Shown here: one piece after another, positions 45,755 through 54,796 of the stretch
How the letters are laid out: every line of letters starts with the position of its first letter
Numbering within the stretch: position 1 is the first letter of the stretch
NCBI RefSeq assembly: GCF_004295345.1
Contig: NZ_CP036200.1
Span: forward strand, 4,093,501 to 4,157,500
Length of the DNA: 64,000 nt
Origin: Shewanella maritima
GTDB taxonomy: Bacteria > Pseudomonadota > Gammaproteobacteria > Enterobacterales > Shewanellaceae
Direction of reading: 5' to 3'
Notes under the pieces: model-generated
The model's database searches: none
What the model saw: the letters and a program-made list of their open reading frames with translations, nothing else
What the model was told of the DNA's origin: nothing
Made by a program: the position numbers and the translations under genes

Positions 45755-46912
45755 ATGGATTTTAATTTAAACGAAGATCAACGCCAATTTGCCGATCTTG
45801 CCCGTCAATTTGCCCAAGAAGAGCTCGCGCCATACGCAGCTAAATGGGATGAAGAGCACCACTTTCCGAAAGACGTGATTCAAAAAGCGGGTGAGCTTGG
45901 ATTTTGCTCACTATATTCGCCTGAATCTGAAGGCGGCATGGGTTTATCACGTCTTGATTCATCAATTATCTTTGAAGAGTTATCACAAGGCTGCACCGCA
46001 ACTACAGCCATGTTAACCATTCACAATATGGCGACCTGGATGGTGACGACCTGGGGCAGCGAAACACTGCGTCAGCAATGGTCTGAGCCACTAACCACTG
46101 GTCAGCAACTTGCGTCTTACTGCTTAACTGAGCCTGGTGCTGGTAGTGATGCTGCGTCGCTGCAAACCAAAGCCGTGCGCGAAGGTGATGAGTATGTAAT
46201 AAACGGCTCTAAAATGTTTATTTCAGGCGCGGGCGACACTGAGCTGTTAGTGGTGATGTGCCGCACTGGTGAGCCTGGCCCTAAAGGTATTTCAGCCATT
46301 GCCGTACCAGCAAACCTTGACGGCATAATCTATGGTAAAGCCGAAGATAAAATGGGCTGGAATGCTCAGCCAACACGCTTAATTACGTTTGAAAATGTGC
46401 GCGTACCAGCTGCCAACTTACTGGGCGAAGAAGGCCAAGGCTTTACCTTTGCAATGAAAGGTTTAGACGGCGGGCGCATTAACATTGCCACTTGCTCAAT
46501 TGGTACTGCCCAAGCTGCCCTTGAGCGCGCGACACAGTACATGAATGAGCGTAAGCAATTTGGTAAGCCAATTGCGGCGTTCCAGGCGCTGCAGTTTAAG
46601 CTTGCTGATATGGCAACTGAGCTAGTTGCTGCTCGTCAAATGGTGCGTTTAGCAGCGTTTAAATTAGATACTAAAGATCCAGAAGCAACCGCATACTGCG
46701 CCATGGCAAAACGTTTTGCTACCGACATTGGCTTCCAGGTGTGTGATAACGCGCTGCAGCTGCATGGTGGCTATGGTTACATTCGCGAATACCCGCTTGA
46801 ACGTCACTTCCGTGATGTGCGTGTACATCAAATTCTTGAGGGGACAAATGAGATCATGCGTCTGATTATTGCCCGTCGCATTTTAGATGAAAACGCACAC
46901 CCAATTCTGTAA
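45755..46912 (+). CDS. ivdC: Acyl-CoA dehydrogenase (isobutyryl/2-methylbutyryl-CoA)
   Basis: A 385-residue FAD-dependent acyl-CoA dehydrogenase. Visible parts are YCLTEPGAGSDAASL (FAD contact), MGWNAQPTRLITFENVRVP, and the C-terminal QILEGTNEIMRLIIARRIL, which contains the catalytic Glu of the short/branched-chain class. It should oxidise isobutyryl-CoA and 2-methylbutyryl-CoA with electrons passed to ETF. The ATG at 45755 follows ATGAGGAAA; an in-frame upstream start would add 12 residues absent from the family. Confidence 0.9.
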   Translation: MDFNLNEDQRQFADLARQFAQEELAPYAAKWDEEHHFPKDVIQKAGELGFCSLYSPESEGGMGLSRLDSSIIFEELSQGCTATTAMLTIHNMATWMVTTWGSETLRQQWSEPLTTGQQLASYCLTEPGAGSDAASLQTKAVREGDEYVINGSKMFISGAGDTELLVVMCRTGEPGPKGISAIAVPANLDGIIYGKAEDKMGWNAQPTRLITFENVRVPAANLLGEEGQGFTFAMKGLDGGRINIATCSIGTAQAALERATQYMNERKQFGKPIAAFQALQFKLADMATELVAARQMVRLAAFKLDTKDPEATAYCAMAKRFATDIGFQVCDNALQLHGGYGYIREYPLERHFRDVRVHQILEGTNEIMRLIIARRILDENAHPIL

Positions 46913-46942
46913 TTGGCAGGCAACAGTTTTAAAGGACGTTTT

Positions 46943-47734
46943 ATGACACAGCAAAACAACTCAACGGCAATCATCAAGCAGGTAGAAGGCAACACAGCCA
47001 TTTTTACGCTTAACAACCCGCCAGCGAATACCTGGACTGCAGATAGCCTGCAACTGCTTAAATCTATGGTGCTTGAGCTAAACCAAGATAAAAACATTTA
47101 TGCATTAGTTATCACTGGCTTTGGTGAAAAGTTTTTCTCAGCTGGCGCTGATTTAAACCTGTTTGCAGATGGCGATAAGGGTAATGCGGCGACCATGGCA
47201 AAACACTTTGGTGAAGCATTTGAAACCTTAAGTGCATTTCGCGGAGTATCGATTGCAGCCATCAATGGCTACGCTATGGGCGGCGGTTTAGAAGTCGCGC
47301 TCGCCTGTGATATCCGTATTGCAGAGCAACAAGCTCAGATGGCACTGCCTGAAGCAACCGTTGGCCTATTGCCTTGTGCTGGTGGTACCCAAAACCTAAC
47401 AGCGCTTGTTGGCGAAGGTTGGGCAAAACGGATGATTTTATGTGGTGAGCGCCTTGATGCTGCTAAAGCTGAAAAAATTGGTCTAGTAGAAGAGGTGGTA
47501 GAGCAAGGCCAAGCACTTGAAGCTTCAACAAAATTAGCTGCTAAAGTTGCTCGTCAATCGCCATCAAGCGTGACAGTATGTAAAACGCTAATTCAGGCTG
47601 GCCGCACTATGCCACGCACACAAGCCTTACCGCTAGAGCGTGAGCTATTTGTTGGTCTGTTTGATACCGAAGATCAAGCTGAAGGTGTTAATGCCTTTTT
47701 AGAGAAACGCAAACCAGATTGGAAGAATGCATAA
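46943..47734 (+). CDS. ivdD: Enoyl-CoA hydratase of branched-chain degradation
   Basis: A 263-residue crotonase-fold enzyme. The oxyanion-hole segments FSAGADLNLF and NGYAMGGGLEVALACDIRIA are clear, and ALPEATVGLLPCAGGTQ carries the catalytic Glu region. It should hydrate methacrylyl-CoA and tiglyl-CoA. The ATG at 46943 follows TAAAGGACG; the stop overlaps the next start by one base (TAATG), so the two are translationally coupled. Confidence 0.9.
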   Translation: MTQQNNSTAIIKQVEGNTAIFTLNNPPANTWTADSLQLLKSMVLELNQDKNIYALVITGFGEKFFSAGADLNLFADGDKGNAATMAKHFGEAFETLSAFRGVSIAAINGYAMGGGLEVALACDIRIAEQQAQMALPEATVGLLPCAGGTQNLTALVGEGWAKRMILCGERLDAAKAEKIGLVEEVVEQGQALEASTKLAAKVARQSPSSVTVCKTLIQAGRTMPRTQALPLERELFVGLFDTEDQAEGVNAFLEKRKPDWKNA

Positions 47735-48849
47735 TGACTCAAGATGTGATTTTTCAAACCTTAGGCACCTTATCAGGGCAGTCTATTGGTGTTGTTACCC
47801 TCAATATTGAAAAAGCCCTCAACGCGCTAAACCTTGATATGGTGCGTGCGATGACAACCCAGCTTCAAGCCTGGCAAACTGATGACTCAATTGCGTTTGT
47901 TGTGCTCGATGGTAGTGGCGACAAAGCGTTTTGTGCTGGCGGTGATGTGCGTGCTATTTATCAAGCATCGGTGGCAAACCCCGGTGAAATGACCACTCAA
48001 GCCAGTGAGTTCTTCACCGAGGAATATCAGCTTGACTACCTACTGCATCAGTTTGGTAAGCCTGTGATGGTGTGGGGCGATGGCATTGTGATGGGCGGCG
48101 GCCTTGGCCTGATGGCTGGTGGCAGTCATCGGGTTCTGACTGAGCGCAGCCGTATTGCCATGCCAGAAGTCACTATCGGCTTGTATCCAGATGTTGGCGG
48201 CAGCTATTTCTTAAACCGTATGCCGGGCAAGCTTGGGCTGTTTTTGGGGTTAACTGCTTACAATATGAATGCCGCTGATGCTGCTTTTGTTGGGCTAGGT
48301 AACCACTTTGTTGGTAGCAGCGACAAAGAGCCACTATTTGATGCGCTAGCCGATGTGAACTGGACTAGCGACACTAATCAAAACCATGAGTTATTGACGC
48401 AACTGCTTGATAGTTGGCAAGACAAAACTCAGGCGCAAATGGGCAACTCTAATCTTGAGCTGTACCAAAGCCAAATCGACATGTTAATGGATGGCGAAAT
48501 CGAAGATGTGCATCATCAGCTATCTAGCCTAGAGACAGAGCTTGAATGGCTAAGCCGCGCACAAAAAACGGCCATGGCAGGTAGCCCGCTAAGCTGGTTC
48601 TTAATCTTTGCTCAGGCAAATTTAGGCACCAACAAAACCCTAGCTGAATGCTTTAAGTGGGAGCTTGGTATCAGCGTAAATTGCTGTATGCACGGCGATT
48701 TTTGTGAAGGTGTGCGCGCACTACTGATTGATAAAGACCGTAACCCACAGTGGAAGTTTGCTCACGCCGCTGATGTTACGCCTGAGGCGGTAACTCAGCT
48801 ATTAACCTCGCCGTGGAGTGATAGCGAGCATCCGTTAAACGCGCTGTAA
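47734..48849 (+). CDS. ivdE: 3-hydroxyisobutyryl-CoA hydrolase
   Basis: A 371-residue crotonase-superfamily hydrolase, longer than the hydratase as expected for HIBCH. Key parts are FCAGGDVRAIYQ, GDGIVMGGGLGLMAG (oxyanion hole) and AMPEVTIGLYPDVGGSYFLNRMPG with the catalytic Glu and Asp. It releases 3-hydroxyisobutyrate from its CoA ester in valine breakdown, preventing build-up of reactive methacrylyl-CoA. It overlaps the preceding stop by one base. Confidence 0.92.
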   Translation: MTQDVIFQTLGTLSGQSIGVVTLNIEKALNALNLDMVRAMTTQLQAWQTDDSIAFVVLDGSGDKAFCAGGDVRAIYQASVANPGEMTTQASEFFTEEYQLDYLLHQFGKPVMVWGDGIVMGGGLGLMAGGSHRVLTERSRIAMPEVTIGLYPDVGGSYFLNRMPGKLGLFLGLTAYNMNAADAAFVGLGNHFVGSSDKEPLFDALADVNWTSDTNQNHELLTQLLDSWQDKTQAQMGNSNLELYQSQIDMLMDGEIEDVHHQLSSLETELEWLSRAQKTAMAGSPLSWFLIFAQANLGTNKTLAECFKWELGISVNCCMHGDFCEGVRALLIDKDRNPQWKFAHAADVTPEAVTQLLTSPWSDSEHPLNAL

Positions 48850-49005
48850 TAAGCTGTATGGAACGCGGAATAGTATTAAAGCAATAATAAAAATATAAGA
48901 AGATCAACAAGACTCGCTGCTTACCTATCTCCATCAGAATAGCTGGTTAAGTTATTGGGGGAGAGTACAAAAACAGCAAGTAACACCACAACAAAGGAAT
49001 TGGAT

Positions 49006-49911
49006 ATGGCAACAGTAGCATTTATTGGATTAGGCAATATGGGCGGCCCAATGGCAGCCAACCTAGTTAAAGCTGGTATGACGGTCACGGTATTTGACCT
49101 AGTACCACAAGCTGTTGAGGCATTAACAAGCCAAGGTGCGCTGAGTGCCAAAACTGCTTGCGGCGCGGCAGCTGGCGCTGACTATGTGATTACTATGCTG
49201 CCAGCTAGTAAACATGTTCAAGGCTTATATTTAGGCAGCGGTGAACAGCAAGGTTTACTCGATGTAGTGAGTAAAGATGCGGTATTAATTGATTGCTCAA
49301 CCATAGATGCAGGCACAGCTCAGTTAGTGGGGAAAGCTGCAGAAGAGAAAGGCATTGCATTTATGGATGCGCCAGTATCAGGCGGCACCGCAGGCGCAAC
49401 TGCTGGCACCTTAACCTTTATTTGTGGTGGCAGCGATGCCGCCTATAACAAGGCGCAAACTGTGCTAACTGTGATGGGCGCAAATATTTTCCATGCTGGC
49501 GCAGTTGGCGCGGGACAAATTGCTAAGATTTGTAATAACATGCTGCTTTCTGTGCTGATGGTGGGTACCAGTGAGTCGCTGCAACTTGGCATCGACAACG
49601 GGTTAGACCCGAAAGTGCTGTCTGACATTATGAAGGTGAGCAGCGGCGGCAACTGGACGTTAGAGAAATATAACCCGTGTCCAGATGTGATGGAGTCAGT
49701 GCCATCATCAAATAGCTATCAAGGCGGCTTTATGGTCGACTTAATGGTGAAAGATTTAGGTTTGTCGCAACAAGCAGCATTAGCCTCAAATTCAAGCACG
49801 CCAATGGGCGCTTTAGCCCGCAGTTTATATGTAAACCATGCCCGCCAAGGCAATGGTAAGTTAGATTTTTCAAGTATTTTTGAGCAGTTTGCCAATCAAA
49901 AATCAAAATAA
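49006..49911 (+). CDS. mmsB: 3-hydroxyisobutyrate dehydrogenase
   Basis: A 301-residue beta-hydroxyacid dehydrogenase. The NAD-binding FIGLGNMGGPMAANLVKAG is at the N-terminus, followed by the substrate motif DAPVSGGTAGATAGTL and the catalytic-Lys segment GQIAKICNNML. It oxidises 3-hydroxyisobutyrate to methylmalonate semialdehyde, the substrate of MmsA. The ATG at 49006 lies 10 bases after AAAGGA. The 156-bp gap from the hydrolase gene holds no clear terminator. Confidence 0.93.
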   Translation: MATVAFIGLGNMGGPMAANLVKAGMTVTVFDLVPQAVEALTSQGALSAKTACGAAAGADYVITMLPASKHVQGLYLGSGEQQGLLDVVSKDAVLIDCSTIDAGTAQLVGKAAEEKGIAFMDAPVSGGTAGATAGTLTFICGGSDAAYNKAQTVLTVMGANIFHAGAVGAGQIAKICNNMLLSVLMVGTSESLQLGIDNGLDPKVLSDIMKVSSGGNWTLEKYNPCPDVMESVPSSNSYQGGFMVDLMVKDLGLSQQAALASNSSTPMGALARSLYVNHARQGNGKLDFSSIFEQFANQKSK

Positions 49912-49929
49912 CGAGTAAAGGAACCCATA

Positions 49930-50688
49930 ATGGAGTTGAAAGATAAAGTTGTCGTCATTACCGGTGGTGCTGGTGGTCTAGGGTTGGCAATGGCTCATGA
50001 TTTAGCTGAGCAAGGCGCTAAGCTAGCACTAATTGATGTTGACCAAGAAAAGCTTGAGCACGCCTGTGCAAACTTAGGTGCTAAGACCGAAGTGCAAGGC
50101 TATGCTCTAGACATTACCGATGAAGAAGACGTAATGGCTGGTTTTCAGTACATCCGTGAAGATATGGGACGTGTTGATGTATTGATTAACAACGCGGGCA
50201 TTTTACGTGATGGCCTGATGGTTAAAGCGAAAGACGGCCAAGTGACTAACCGCATGTCTTTTGACCAGTTTCAGTCGGTTATCAATGTCAACCTAACTGG
50301 TACTTTCTTATGTGGCCGCGAAGCCGCTGCCGCTATGATTGAGGGCGGTAACGCTGGCGTTATCATTAACATTTCGAGCCTAGCTAAAGCTGGTAACATG
50401 GGGCAGTCTAACTACTCAGCTTCTAAAGCTGGTGTTGCTGCTATGTCAGTGGGTTGGGCAAAAGAACTTGCGCGTTACAATATTCGCTCAGCAGCGGTCG
50501 CGCCGGGTGTTATAGCAACCGAAATGACGGCAGCAATGAAGCCTGAAATGCTGGAACGCTTAGAAAAAATGGTGCCAGTAGGGCGCCTTGGTGAAGCACA
50601 AGAAATTGCATCAACGGTTCGCTTTATCATTGAGAACGATTACGTTAACGGCCGCGTGTTTGAAATCGACGGCGGTATTCGGATGTAA
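49930..50688 (+). CDS. ivdG: SDR-type 3-hydroxy-2-methylbutyryl-CoA dehydrogenase
   Basis: A 252-residue short-chain dehydrogenase. The NAD site TGGAGGLGLAMA, the NNAGIL motif and the catalytic ISSLAKAGNMGQSNYSASKAG (Ser, Tyr, Lys) are present. By its place as last gene of the block it should oxidise 3-hydroxy-2-methylbutyryl-CoA to 2-methylacetoacetyl-CoA for the thiolase at the operon head. It follows mmsB by 18 bp and is closed by a strong terminator. Confidence 0.9.
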   Translation: MELKDKVVVITGGAGGLGLAMAHDLAEQGAKLALIDVDQEKLEHACANLGAKTEVQGYALDITDEEDVMAGFQYIREDMGRVDVLINNAGILRDGLMVKAKDGQVTNRMSFDQFQSVINVNLTGTFLCGREAAAAMIEGGNAGVIINISSLAKAGNMGQSNYSASKAGVAAMSVGWAKELARYNIRSAAVAPGVIATEMTAAMKPEMLERLEKMVPVGRLGEAQEIASTVRFIIENDYVNGRVFEIDGGIRM

Positions 50689-50706
50689 GTTGCCTTGCAA
50701 CATATT

Positions 50707-50736
50707 AAAAGCCGAGCTTGTGTAGCTCGGCTTTTT
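50707..50736 (+). terminator. Rho-independent terminator of the ivd/mms operon
   Basis: AAAAGCCGAGCT and AGCTCGGCTTTTTT pair around TGTGT, 18 bp past the last stop. Confidence 0.93.
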
Positions 50737-50846
50737 TGTGTGGCAGCTAGATTAGAGCACTACATTAATTAACACCGATCACTGTATACTGTGTGGCCTC
50801 TACTTATACACGTTTATAAAAACAATAATATTGCGGTGAATTTAAG

Positions 50847-51074
50847 ATGTCGAAACTCGAAGCCATTTACAAAAAGCTCATGCTACTCGTTGGTATTGCT
50901 GGCGTGCTGGTTATCTATGGTGGCTTTTTGTATCTGTTATTTTCAGGCAAGCCCACCAGTGCCATTCCCTGGTTTTTACTCATCTCACCCTGGATATGTG
51001 TGTATTTCGGCCTAACACGCGTTCAACAAATCGCGGTGATAGACTGGTTTGCGGCCAAGTTCCGTAAGAAGTAG
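50847..51074 (+). CDS. Small conserved membrane protein, 75 aa
   Basis: A 75-residue protein with two hydrophobic segments (about residues 11-33 and 40-57) and a basic C-terminal end (WFAAKFRKK). The ATG at 50847 follows GAATTTAAG, a weak ribosome site. I do not recognise a family. It stands between the ivd terminator and the M14 peptidase gene, 38 bp before the latter, and may be co-transcribed with it. Confidence 0.65.
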   Translation: MSKLEAIYKKLMLLVGIAGVLVIYGGFLYLLFSGKPTSAIPWFLLISPWICVYFGLTRVQQIAVIDWFAAKFRKK

Positions 51075-51112
51075 TTTCACCCACCCAGAATTCAAACTAT
51101 AAAGGTACAGAT

Positions 51113-52021
51113 ATGTCATTTTACCCAATTGGTGTTCAAGGTCAGCCATGGACAGACGAGCACAAAGCCCAGTGGTTAGCGCAAACTTCAGTCAAGCGTA
51201 GTTATCAGCAAGAAGTGCTTACCAAGCTAGAGGCAGTAAGCGATGAGTTTGAACGCGTTCAATATGGCGCGCTGTCATACAATGTTGAGCGATTCCCACT
51301 TGTTGCTTTTAAGTCTGCCAATTGGGATGACGCGAAGAAAACAGTCTTAGTTACTGGTGGTGTGCATGGCTACGAAACTAGCGGTGTGCAAGGGGCTATC
51401 GCATTTTTGCTTAATGAAGCTAACCGCTACCACAGCGACTTTAACTTTATCATCGCCCCATGTGTTAGCCCTTGGGGTTATGAAACCATTAACCGCTGGA
51501 ACCCTAATGCGGTAGATCCAAATCGCTCATTTTGTGAGATCAGCCCGGCAGAAGAGTCAGCAGCCTTAATGGCGCTACTACAAAAGCAAGTCAATAACAC
51601 GGTTTTTGTGCACTTTGACTTGCATGAAACTACTGATACAGACGAGCTAGAGTTTCGCCCTGCATTAGCCGCGAGAGACGGCAAAGATTATGTTAAAGGC
51701 GTCATTCCAGATGGATTCTACTTGGTAGGCGATACCGATAACCCTAACCCCGCGTTTCAAAAGGCAATTAATGACTCGGTTGCAAAAGTCACTCACGTTG
51801 CACCTGATGATGACGGGCAATTAATTGGTGTCGATATTGAGCAATTTGGGGTGATTAACTACCCAACTAAAAAACTTGGGCTATGTGCTGGCATGACCAA
51901 CAATCAATTCAACACCACTACTGAAGTATATCCAGATAGCCCTAAAGCAACACCGCAGCAATGTATTGATGCGCAAGTCGCCGCGATTATTGGCGGTTTA
52001 GATTATTTACTTGGCTTGTAG
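51113..52021 (+). CDS. M14-family zinc carboxypeptidase
   Basis: A 302-residue metallocarboxypeptidase/succinylglutamate-desuccinylase-like protein. The zinc ligands are in [10 protein letters not shown] (HxxE) and FDLHET (distal His), with NRSF resembling the Arg-containing substrate site in between. No signal peptide is seen, so it may act in the cytoplasm. Its substrate is unknown. Its 3' end overlaps the integrase pseudogene (convergent) by 35 bp, which places the integron directly against this gene. Confidence 0.85.
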   Translation: MSFYPIGVQGQPWTDEHKAQWLAQTSVKRSYQQEVLTKLEAVSDEFERVQYGALSYNVERFPLVAFKSANWDDAKKTVLVTGGVHGYETSGVQGAIAFLLNEANRYHSDFNFIIAPCVSPWGYETINRWNPNAVDPNRSFCEISPAEESAALMALLQKQVNNTVFVHFDLHETTDTDELEFRPALAARDGKDYVKGVIPDGFYLVGDTDNPNPAFQKAINDSVAKVTHVAPDDDGQLIGVDIEQFGVINYPTKKLGLCAGMTNNQFNTTTEVYPDSPKATPQQCIDAQVAAIIGGLDYLLGL

Positions 52022-53265
52022 TTTGGGAGTCATTCGCAGTTAGAGTAATTTTGTCCAACGGGCTCGCGGTATAACCAAATCGTGAGCCTATAACATGCGT
52101 GTATAGTTCAGTTGTTTTTACATCAGTGTGACCAAGCAGCTCTTGCACTGTGCGTATATCTGCACCATTTTTTAGTAGCTCAGTAGCAAAGCTATGTCTA
52201 AAGGTATGCGCTTTTACTCTCTTAGGGATATTTGAAGCTAAAACTGCTTTTCTTAATTGTTTGCGAAAAGCGGTTTCATGAATATGGTGACGGCAAATAT
52301 AACCGTCGTAAGGGTGATTGCAGCGAGTTGTAGATGGAAAGACATATTGCCATGAAAAATCCTTTGCAGCGTTGCCATACTTTTTCAATAATGAAGGCGG
52401 CAAAGATGCTAAACCATATCCCGCTTGTAAATCTTTTTGATGCTGCAGTTTAACACTATCAAATTGCGAGGCTAGCGCGTCGTGTAGAGATTGTGGGAGC
52501 AGCGTATACCTGTCTTTTCGGCCCTTACCGCGAAAAATAAACACTGTACTGTTAGGGCCTGTTGAACTTTCAAGATTATTTTTGCAGCTGCTTGTTGGAA
52601 ATTTATACAAGGCAACGACTTTGATGTGTGGTTGTTCCACATGATAAGTCGTTAACGCAGTAGAAATGACAACAAGCGCTGCCGGAACGGTTCGTTTAAA
52701 AGCACTTTACTCATTGTTGCGTGCGAGTTTGTATAGGTGACTAGACGTCATCGCTCGCGCCGCGATTAAAGTGCTTTTAATTCGAACAAATTCTAATCAG
52801 CAAAGATCAACAGGCCCTCGCAAAGTTAATGTCTTTTATTCTTAGTCTGAGCGCTTCATTAATTCTCATGCCACAGCCATAAAGTAATGAAGCGATAAGC
52901 CAGTATTTCCCCGACATATTTCCCAGAATGGTTATTGCTTCAGAATGAGATAATACAGTAGGTATTTGCACTTCTCTGCTGGTAAACGAGTAGCGTAAGT
53001 TGGAAATATCGCGCTGGATGATATAGCGATATAGAAAGATCACCGCACATAAAGCCTGATTTTGTGTGGCGGCACTCACCTGACGATTTACTGCTAAATG
53101 ATTCAAAAATCGCTCAATTTCTGGGTTGCCCATTTCCTGTGGGTGGCGTTTATCATTGAAAATGATGAATTGCTTTATCCAATGGAGATAAACTTTTTCT
53201 GTTTTGATGCTGTAGCGCCGAGTGCGCAACTCGGTTCTAACTGATTCTAAAAATGGGGATGGCAT
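51987..53265 (-). pseudogene. intI: Integron integrase intI, split by a 265-bp insertion
   Basis: A tyrosine recombinase of the IntI class read leftward. The N-terminal part (53265 to 52819) has the SAM-like domain FLESVRTELRTRRYSIKTEK and the first catalytic Arg in GCGMRINEALRLRIKDINFA. The C-terminal part (52553 to 51987) resumes [16 protein letters not shown], then carries the IntI-specific helix region ([19 protein letters not shown]), [25 protein letters not shown] with the nucleophile Tyr. Removing bases 52554-52818 restores the frame exactly. The insert is 265 bp, so it also shifts frame. An open frame for the C-terminal part starts inside the insert (52640), but it lacks the first Arg and should be inactive. 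Confidence 0.92.
52554..52818. mobile_element. MITE-like element inserted in intI
   Basis: A 265-bp unit bounded by 17-bp terminal inverted repeats, AGGGCCTGTTGAACTTT on the left and AGGGCCTGTTGATCTTT read inward from the right (16/17). Inside, 52690-52709 and 52767-52787 form a strong hairpin (AAAAGCACTTTA/TAAAGTGCTTTT). It has no transposase. No target-site duplication is evident; the flanks join cleanly as GCG-AAC. It appears to be a non-autonomous element mobilised by an unknown transposase. Confidence 0.8.
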
Positions 53266-53633
53266 TTTTTACTCTCCAACTGCAGCTGTATATTTATACA
53301 GTTATAATTTAAAATCCAATATTTTCAAGAATCGCTTCTCGTTATGTAAGCAACAAAATTCTCGGTTTACAGAATGGGGTGCAGTTAAGATGTTGATTTT
53401 ACTTGGTTTGAATGCTTTTAGTTAAATACATAACGAGACCAGATAATTCTCGGTTAAGTAAATTCTCGGTTTCTCTTGGGCTAGCGGCTATTGCTGTTGG
53501 TTAGTGATACTGGTAAGTTACTGGAATTATTAATTAAAAAGCGTATAACAGTTTGAGTTTCGGCGAAATGTTAATGGATTAAATCGGAATTCCTGCTAAT
53601 ACGCTGTTATCTGTAATCTAAATCGGGGAAATT
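53266..53633. other. Integron attI region and cassette-array start
   Basis: This 368-bp stretch between intI and the first cassette gene must hold attI. The 11-mer AATTCTCGGTT occurs three times in the same orientation (53357, 53445, 53461), which could be integrase-binding direct repeats. GTTAAGT at 53454 fits the GTTRRRY core. At 53543-53612, GTATAACAG and CTGTTAT make a 70-bp attC-like palindrome, which may mark the end of a gene-less first cassette. Cassette promoter Pc was not located. Confidence 0.5.
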
Positions 53634-54245
53634 GTGGAAGAAGAGAGTTGGCAATTGGAAAATGCGCAAAAGATCGCAGATGAATTTCCATATACATTCT
53701 ACAAACCATCGCCTCAAGTGATTGATCAACTAGAGCCTGGGAATCAAGCAAAACTAATTTTCAGCTTCGAATCTGATGATCCTGAAGCGCCACAAGCTGA
53801 AAGAATGTGGGTTGAAATTGCGGGAAGGTCTGAAGATGGATTTTCCGGATATTTAGATAATGATCCTGCTTATATTAAGGATCTCAAGCATCGTGATCCA
53901 CTTAAGTTCAAAGAATGTCACATTATAGATACCGATTTGAAAGACCCCGTCCCCTCCATTACGGAAAAATATATCAAGCGGTGTTTTGTTACAAACAATG
54001 TTCTTTATGAAGGGGAACCTGTTGGCTATCTGTATAGAGAAGCCCCAGATGACGAAACTGATAGTGGGTGGCGCTTATCTACAGGCTTGGAATCCGAAGA
54101 ATATATGGATGATGCTGATAATATTTCATATGTTTCTCTTGGGGCTGTACTTCGAGTAGATGATAGCTTTGTAGATATTCTTGATAGTGATATCGGTGTT
54201 GAGTTTGGCCTTGATGAATCAGGAAAATTAGTTGTAATCGAGTAG
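53634..54245 (+). CDS. Cassette 1: DUF2314/DUF2185 immunity-like protein
   Basis: A 203-residue acidic soluble protein. Residues 55-100 (ERMWVEIAGRSEDGFSGYL...LKFKECHIID) resemble DUF2314, and residues 125-203 (GYLYREAPDDETDSGWRLS, EEYMDDADNISY) resemble DUF2185, a domain met in toxin-immunity proteins. The start is a GTG after CGGGGAAATT. It is the first gene-bearing cassette, next to attI, where expression is normally strongest. No cognate toxin gene is visible, so it may be a free-standing immunity gene or have another role. Confidence 0.65.
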   Translation: MEEESWQLENAQKIADEFPYTFYKPSPQVIDQLEPGNQAKLIFSFESDDPEAPQAERMWVEIAGRSEDGFSGYLDNDPAYIKDLKHRDPLKFKECHIIDTDLKDPVPSITEKYIKRCFVTNNVLYEGEPVGYLYREAPDDETDSGWRLSTGLESEEYMDDADNISYVSLGAVLRVDDSFVDILDSDIGVEFGLDESGKLVVIE

Positions 54246-54247
54246 TG

Positions 54248-54389
54248 AGATAACAAAGCCATGAAGGAATAGCCGGTAAAGACACACCGGCTAGGACGCC
54301 CAACACTTCGTTTGCCTTGTGTTGTCGCTGCGCTCCACCATAACACAAGGCAAACTACGTACTGGTCGCCCCTTATGGCGGCGTTATAT
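54248..54389 (+). repeat. attC site 1 (unusually long, composite)
   Basis: The outer arms ATAACAAAGCCATGAAGG and CCTTATGGCGGCGTTAT pair, ending in the core GTTATAT. Between them are two further hairpins: AGCCGGT/ACCGGCT, and a 14-bp one with GTTTGCCTTGTGTT. At about 140 bp it is longer than its neighbours. Confidence 0.6.
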
Positions 54390-54392
54390 GCT

Positions 54393-54665
54393 ATGAAGAA
54401 AATATTGCCTCACATTGAAATCGGCCTAGATCAGTACGGTGCTGTAAAAGTAAGTATCGAAGATTATGAACTTTTCGATTTTATTGACGATTATGTAACT
54501 GAAACTTGCGATCTCGATTGGGAAGATAAGACTGTACATACTAATGCTCAAGGTGAAGTTCATACAATGTATTTCAATTTAAAACATAGCTTAGAGCAAG
54601 TTGAAAGTTCTTTATCAAAATTAAGTGTAAAAGAAATAAATAAAATTTATGCATTAAACAATTAA
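54393..54665 (+). CDS. Cassette 2: hypothetical protein, 90 aa
   Basis: A 90-residue acidic soluble protein (KILPHIEIGLDQYGAVKVS...) that I do not recognise. The ATG at 54393 lies four bases after the attC core, as is common for integron cassettes; a longer frame reaching back through attC to 54312 is not credible. The C-terminal third is probably helical. It has no signal peptide and no membrane segment. Confidence 0.55.
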   Translation: MKKILPHIEIGLDQYGAVKVSIEDYELFDFIDDYVTETCDLDWEDKTVHTNAQGEVHTMYFNLKHSLEQVESSLSKLSVKEINKIYALNN

Positions 54666-54680
54666 GTATGCATGATTCGC

Positions 54681-54782
54681 ATATAACAAGCTGTTTAATC
54701 GGGACTTTTTATAGCCTGCTGAGTTCCGCTTCGCTACACATTTTAGCAGGCTGATAAAAAGCCCCTTAACAGGGCGTTATGT
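54681..54782 (+). repeat. attC site 2
   Basis: ATAACAAGCTGTTTAA and TTAACAGGGCGTTATGT are the outer arms; AGCCTGCTGA and TTTTAGCAGGCT pair inside. The core is GTTATGT and the length 102 bp. Confidence 0.85.
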
Positions 54783-54796
54783 TTTAAGAGGGGTTT

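Noticed and set aside
52640..52700. Start codon at 52640 (minus) giving an apparently separate 217-aa recombinase
   Set aside because: The first 28 or so residues come from the inserted MITE-like element; the rest is the C-terminal half of the interrupted integrase and lacks the first catalytic Arg.
54312..54392. Upstream extension of the cassette 2 protein into attC
   Set aside because: The extra residues translate the recombination site; the ATG at 54393 right after the core is the normal cassette layout.
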